DNA of 55,921 nt, taken from Kiritimatiellia bacterium (GTDB taxonomy: Bacteria > Verrucomicrobiota > Kiritimatiellia > RFP12 > UBA1067). Below, piece by piece: positions 52,673-55,921 of this stretch. The notes below the pieces were generated by a model. It worked only from the letters and a program-made list of their open reading frames with translations, made no database searches and was not told where the DNA came from. Location of the stretch: NCBI GenBank assembly GCA_017514235.1, contig JAFWKK010000058.1, positions 1 through 55,921 on the forward strand. The letters are read 5' to 3'. The position numbers and the translations under genes are program-made. The first letter of the stretch is position 1, and each line of letters opens with the position of its first letter.

Positions 52673-54010
52673 ATGGATAGGCGAGGATTCATAAAGACAG
52701 GCGCAGGTGCATTTTTCATCGCCTCCGCTGGCAGCGCATTTGGCGCGATGGCACCTTCGAACAGGGTGAGGTTGGCGATTGTAGGCTGCCATGCGAATGG
52801 GCGTGGTTTTACGGTCATGAAGGGGGCGATGAAGGTTCCGGGCGTCGAGATCGCCTGCGTGTGCGATGTCGATAGACGGGCACGCGAGTCCGCCGCGGAT
52901 TACGTCTTCAAAGCGACCGGTGTGAAGCCCAAGATGGAGAAGGATCTCCGAATCGTCCTTGAGGACAGGGAGATCGACGGCATCATCTCGGAGACGCCAG
53001 ATCACTTCCATGCCTATTCGGCGGTTATGGCGATGCGGGCAGGGAAGGCCGTTTACGTCGAGAAGCCCTGCTGCTTCTGCCCGGAGGAGGGCCGGATTCT
53101 GATGCGCGTGGCCAGGGAGACGGGTGCCGTGATCCAAATCGGCAGCCAGCGCCGCTCTTCGCCAACGTACAAGTCCGCGGTCGAATATCTAAAGGAGACG
53201 GACATAATTGGCGAGATGCGCTGGGCGAAGGCTTGGTATATGTCGAACCGTAAGTCAATTGGAAAGGGGAAGCCGTCGGCCGTCCCAGAGTGGTTGGACT
53301 GGGACATTTGGCAGGCCACGGCACCGCGCGAACAGTTCCGCGACAACATCGTCCACTACAACTGGCATTGGTTCCGCAAGTGGGGGACATCCGAAATGGG
53401 CAACAACGCCCCGCATTTCGTGGATGTCTCGCGCTGGGCTCTCGGCATCGACAGTTTTCCGGAGTCCGTGACGAGTTCCGGCGGGAAGCTGTTCGACAAG
53501 GGCGGCGACTTTGAGTGGCCTGACACCTTCAACACGTCCTTCGTTTACCCGGGCGGCAGGCTGATCACGTTCGAGCTGACATGTCACTGTAACGAGAAGC
53601 CGTTCATGGGAGTCGCCACTGGCGCGATGGTCTACGGCACGAAAGGTGCCGCTTTCTTCGGCCCTTCTGATGACGTCAAGGTTTTCGACGAGGATTCGAA
53701 GTTGATCCGGGAATGGTCGGCTGCCGCCTCCTCCGCCGGCTCGAACACGCCAATCTCCACAACCAATCCGACGGCCGGCCTTGATGTACTTCACCTGACG
53801 AACTTCGTCGAGTGCTTGCGGGCGAAGGTCTCCCGTACAAACACGGATGCCGAACAGGGCGTTAAGTCGTCCGTTCTGCCGCTCCTCGCCAACATCGCGA
53901 CGGACGTTGGCGAAACGCTGCACCTCGATCCAGTGACGGGCGCGTCGACATCTAGAGTCGGTGCAGACAAATGGGCACGCGAATACGAAAAGGGCTGGGA
54001 ACTTGCCTGA
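52673..54010 (+). CDS. Tat-exported Gfo/Idh/MocA family protein
   Basis: A 445-residue oxidoreductase-fold protein. The Tat signal reads MDRRGFIKTGAGAFFIASAG. The Rossmann domain shows RLAIVGCHANGRG and CVCDVD; the catalytic-site motif is YVEKPCCFCPEE with the EKP lysine. The C-terminal domain has GNNAPHFVDVSRWALG. AAGGAGAAAGG precedes the ATG at 52673, better than the TTG at 52667. Exported Gfo/Idh proteins include NAD-dependent GH109 alpha-N-acetylgalactosaminidases, while cytoplasmic relatives interconvert 2,7-anhydro-sialic acid and sialic acid. Either would suit a mucin/sialic acid locus; the sequence alone does not decide. Confidence 0.82.
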   Translation: MDRRGFIKTGAGAFFIASAGSAFGAMAPSNRVRLAIVGCHANGRGFTVMKGAMKVPGVEIACVCDVDRRARESAADYVFKATGVKPKMEKDLRIVLEDREIDGIISETPDHFHAYSAVMAMRAGKAVYVEKPCCFCPEEGRILMRVARETGAVIQIGSQRRSSPTYKSAVEYLKETDIIGEMRWAKAWYMSNRKSIGKGKPSAVPEWLDWDIWQATAPREQFRDNIVHYNWHWFRKWGTSEMGNNAPHFVDVSRWALGIDSFPESVTSSGGKLFDKGGDFEWPDTFNTSFVYPGGRLITFELTCHCNEKPFMGVATGAMVYGTKGAAFFGPSDDVKVFDEDSKLIREWSAAASSAGSNTPISTTNPTAGLDVLHLTNFVECLRAKVSRTNTDAEQGVKSSVLPLLANIATDVGETLHLDPVTGASTSRVGADKWAREYEKGWELA

Positions 54011-54052
54011 ACGCGAAGTTTTTGCAGACAATAAGCAAAGAGGAGAAAAACT

Positions 54053-55051
54053 ATGAAATTGTTCTTGATGGTGGTGTGTGCATGTCTTGCGTCTGTCGGC
54101 TTTGGTGAGACACGGGTCGGTATCATTGGACTCGACACGAGCCATGCGGTTGCGTTCACGAAGATCATGAACGTCGACAAGGATCCGGGCGTGGCGGGCT
54201 TCCGCGTGACGTCGGCCTACCAATGGGGTTCAAAGGACATCTTCTCATCAACGAATCGCTATCCAAAATATCTGGCGGAGGTTCGCAGCATGGGCGTCGA
54301 GATTGTTTTGACTCTGGACGAGCTGTTGGCTAAGGTCGATGTCGTCTGCCTTGAGACAAACGACGGCCGTGAGCATCTCCAGCAGGCGGAGAAGGTGTTC
54401 AAGGCCGGAAAGCCCGTATTCATCGACAAGCCTATCGCCCATAACTTGGCCGATGCGCTTAAGATCTACGAACTCGGCAAGAAATACGGGGCAAAGTACT
54501 TCTCCGCCTCGTCGTTGCGTTTCTCCCGCGTCGCACTGGACGCCCGCGCGGGGAAGTACGGTCCGATCCGGGGCGCGGATATCATCTCTCCGGCCCCATA
54601 CGAGCCTACGCACAACTTCTACTCCTGGTACGGCATCCACGGGTTCGAGCCGTTGGTGGCGATTATGGGCCTTGGGGTCGAGAAGGTGGCCTGCCTGCGC
54701 AACGATAGGGGCGACGTCGTCACGGCTGTCTGGAAAGACGGGCGCATGGGGCAGATTAGGATGCTGCGCGAAAGCTGCAGCTGCTATTCTGGCTATCTCC
54801 TTCCGGAGAAGCCTAAGGACATGAAGAACCCCCTCGTCGTCTACGACGGGTATCCTGGTTTTGAACCTCTTCTGCGCGAAGTCACGAAGTTTTTCAAGAC
54901 GGGCGTTGCGCCGTTCCCGCCGGAGGAGACGCTGGAGATCTTTGCGTTCATGGAAGCGGCCGAGATGTCCGCCCGTCGCGGCGGCGAGCCGGTCATGCTA
55001 TCGGAAGCAGTCGAAGCCTGCGGCGAAAAGCCGTTCGGGAAGTTCTGGTAG
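54053..55051 (+). CDS. secreted short Gfo/Idh-like protein
   Basis: A 332-residue protein with Sec signal peptide (MKLFLMVVCACLASVGFG). The N-terminal Rossmann-like part has VGIIGLDTSHAVAF instead of the usual GxGxxG glycine pattern, and FIDKPIAHN stands for the EKP motif. The C-terminal alpha/beta domain is present (YSWYGIHGFEPLVAIMG). The changed dinucleotide loop suggests altered or lost cofactor binding. It follows the Tat Gfo/Idh gene by 42 bases and precedes the sialidase by 105. Probably acts with its paralogue on the same released sugar; the reaction is unknown. Confidence 0.75.
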   Translation: MKLFLMVVCACLASVGFGETRVGIIGLDTSHAVAFTKIMNVDKDPGVAGFRVTSAYQWGSKDIFSSTNRYPKYLAEVRSMGVEIVLTLDELLAKVDVVCLETNDGREHLQQAEKVFKAGKPVFIDKPIAHNLADALKIYELGKKYGAKYFSASSLRFSRVALDARAGKYGPIRGADIISPAPYEPTHNFYSWYGIHGFEPLVAIMGLGVEKVACLRNDRGDVVTAVWKDGRMGQIRMLRESCSCYSGYLLPEKPKDMKNPLVVYDGYPGFEPLLREVTKFFKTGVAPFPPEETLEIFAFMEAAEMSARRGGEPVMLSEAVEACGEKPFGKFW

Positions 55052-55156
55052 CACAAGGATAGGGTCGCTGCGCGCGTGATGTAGGTCCGGTTGAGCGGAT
55101 GTATGGGTTCCGCTGAAAATAATCTGTCAAAAGGAACTAATGAAAGGAGTCCAGCC

Positions 55157-55921
55157 ATGAGAAAGAGCCTGTTTTCCCTCCTGTCCGCGGCGGCGCTGTC
55201 CGTCATTGCCGATCCGGCTCCGGGCGTGAAGGTTGCGCTGGAACTGACGCCGGGGCCGGACAATCCGCGCAACAGCGAGGGGGCGTTCCTGCCGCTCAAG
55301 GACGGACGCATCCTGTTCGCCTATTCGCGGTACTACGGCACCTCCAGCTCCGACCATGCGACGGCGGACATTGCCGCGCGCCATTCGTCCGACAAGGGTG
55401 CGACCTGGACGGACAAGGACGTGATCATCGTCAGGAACCATGGTGGCATGAACGTGATGAGCGTGAGCCTCCTGCGTCTCCACAGCGGTGAGATCGCGCT
55501 CTTCTACCTGCTCAAGAACAGCACCAGGGACTGCCGCCTCGTGCTGCGCCGCTCGTTCGACGAGGGCAAGACATGGTCGGAACCGACGCTCTGCATCACC
55601 GATGAAGTGGGGTACTTTGTCGTGAACAACGACCGGGTGATCCAGCTGAAGGACGGACGGCTCCTTTTTCCCGTTTCCCAGCACCGGTTCGACGGCGACG
55701 TGTTCGACAACAAGGGAGTGGTGATGACGTATGCGAGCGACGACAACGGCAAGACGTGGTGGCGCGGAAAGTCCGAGTTGCGCATCGTCTCGCCGAGCGG
55801 ACGGAAGTATTCCGCGCAGGAGCCGGGCGTGGTGGAGTTGAAGGACGGGCGCATTCTCCTCTGGATCCGCACGAATGCCGGTTGCCAGTTCATGAGCTGG
55901 TCGAACGATCGGGGCGAGACC
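55157..55921 (+). CDS. secreted exo-sialidase-like protein (5' part, cut by window end)
   Basis: At least 255 codons, open to the end of the window. It has a signal peptide (MRKSLFSLLSAAALSVIA) and three Asp-box motifs of the six-bladed sialidase propeller: SSDKGATW (77-84), SFDEGKTW (133-140) and SDDNGKTW (194-201). NSEGAFLPLKDGRILFAYSR near residue 45 resembles the start of bacterial exo-alpha-sialidases; the catalytic arginine triad and tyrosine cannot be fully checked because the 3' end is missing. AAAGGAGT precedes the ATG. It would release terminal sialic acid for the rest of the operon. Other Asp-box glycosidases remain possible. Confidence 0.82.
   Translation, partial: MRKSLFSLLSAAALSVIADPAPGVKVALELTPGPDNPRNSEGAFLPLKDGRILFAYSRYYGTSSSDHATADIAARHSSDKGATWTDKDVIIVRNHGGMNVMSVSLLRLHSGEIALFYLLKNSTRDCRLVLRRSFDEGKTWSEPTLCITDEVGYFVVNNDRVIQLKDGRLLFPVSQHRFDGDVFDNKGVVMTYASDDNGKTWWRGKSELRIVSPSGRKYSAQEPGVVELKDGRILLWIRTNAGCQFMSWSNDRGET

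Noticed and set aside
1-55921. tRNA, rRNA or known riboswitch
   Set aside because: I looked for cloverleaf ends, rRNA core sequences and common riboswitch cores in the intergenic regions and recognised none; a covariance search would be decisive.

Overview
The window is GC-rich DNA from a heterotrophic bacterium specialised in complex glycans, most likely a Kiritimatiellota/Verrucomicrobiota-type (PVC) organism. This rests on gene content: LamG and autotransporter-like giant surface proteins, periplasmic-binding/AraC-type (XylR-like) regulators, exported Gfo/Idh oxidoreductases and aldolases with Tat signals, SUMF1 proteins and many multi-domain glycosidases. There is no 16S or other decisive marker, so the assignment is an inference. 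I see no rRNA, tRNA, CRISPR array, integrase or transposase.

Layout. 0.4-3.3 kb: a GH127-GH5 fusion enzyme. 3.4-12 kb: a repeat-rich stretch in which three same-strand copies of a composite repeat separate a 1467-residue surface protein, a glycosyltransferase/kinase pair and proS. 12-16 kb: proS, a PflX-like radical SAM protein and a DUF4143 ATPase. 16.1-18 kb: two truncated genes abut (an AraC/XylR-type regulator tail and a LamG protein without its start), a likely recombination scar. 18-27.3 kb: a galactan-type locus with a double GH-A enzyme, an SDR dehydrogenase, a galactonate-dehydratase-like enolase and a GH2 beta-galactosidase, then a flippase. 27.2-31.4 kb: a XylR-like regulator divergent from a small secreted protein, a SUMF1 protein and a beta-helix protein, with a palindromic operator candidate between. 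31.5-34.4 kb: a CBM/TIM-barrel protein and a Tat metallophosphatase. 34.5-37.9 kb: a HAD phosphatase, organophosphate antiporter and AraD-like operon whose first reading frame is a 37-codon remnant resembling glycerol-1-phosphate dehydrogenase. 38-41.8 kb: a glycosidase-like domain fused to a GH78 rhamnosidase.

42-55.9 kb is an amino-sugar/sialic acid locus. A XylR-like regulator is divergent from a long operon: SSF symporter, nagA, nagB, a large beta-strand-repeat surface protein, an N-acetylneuraminate-lyase-family aldolase with a Tat signal, an SGNH esterase, two exported Gfo/Idh proteins and an Asp-box sialidase cut by the window end. The unusual point is that the aldolase, esterase and oxidoreductases all carry export signals, which suggests sialic acid or mucin sugars are processed outside the cytoplasm before symport. 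No nanE, nanK or nagK is present.

Promoters share an extended -10 (TGNTATAAT). At five genes the -10 lies only 5-9 nt before the ATG, pointing to leaderless mRNAs.
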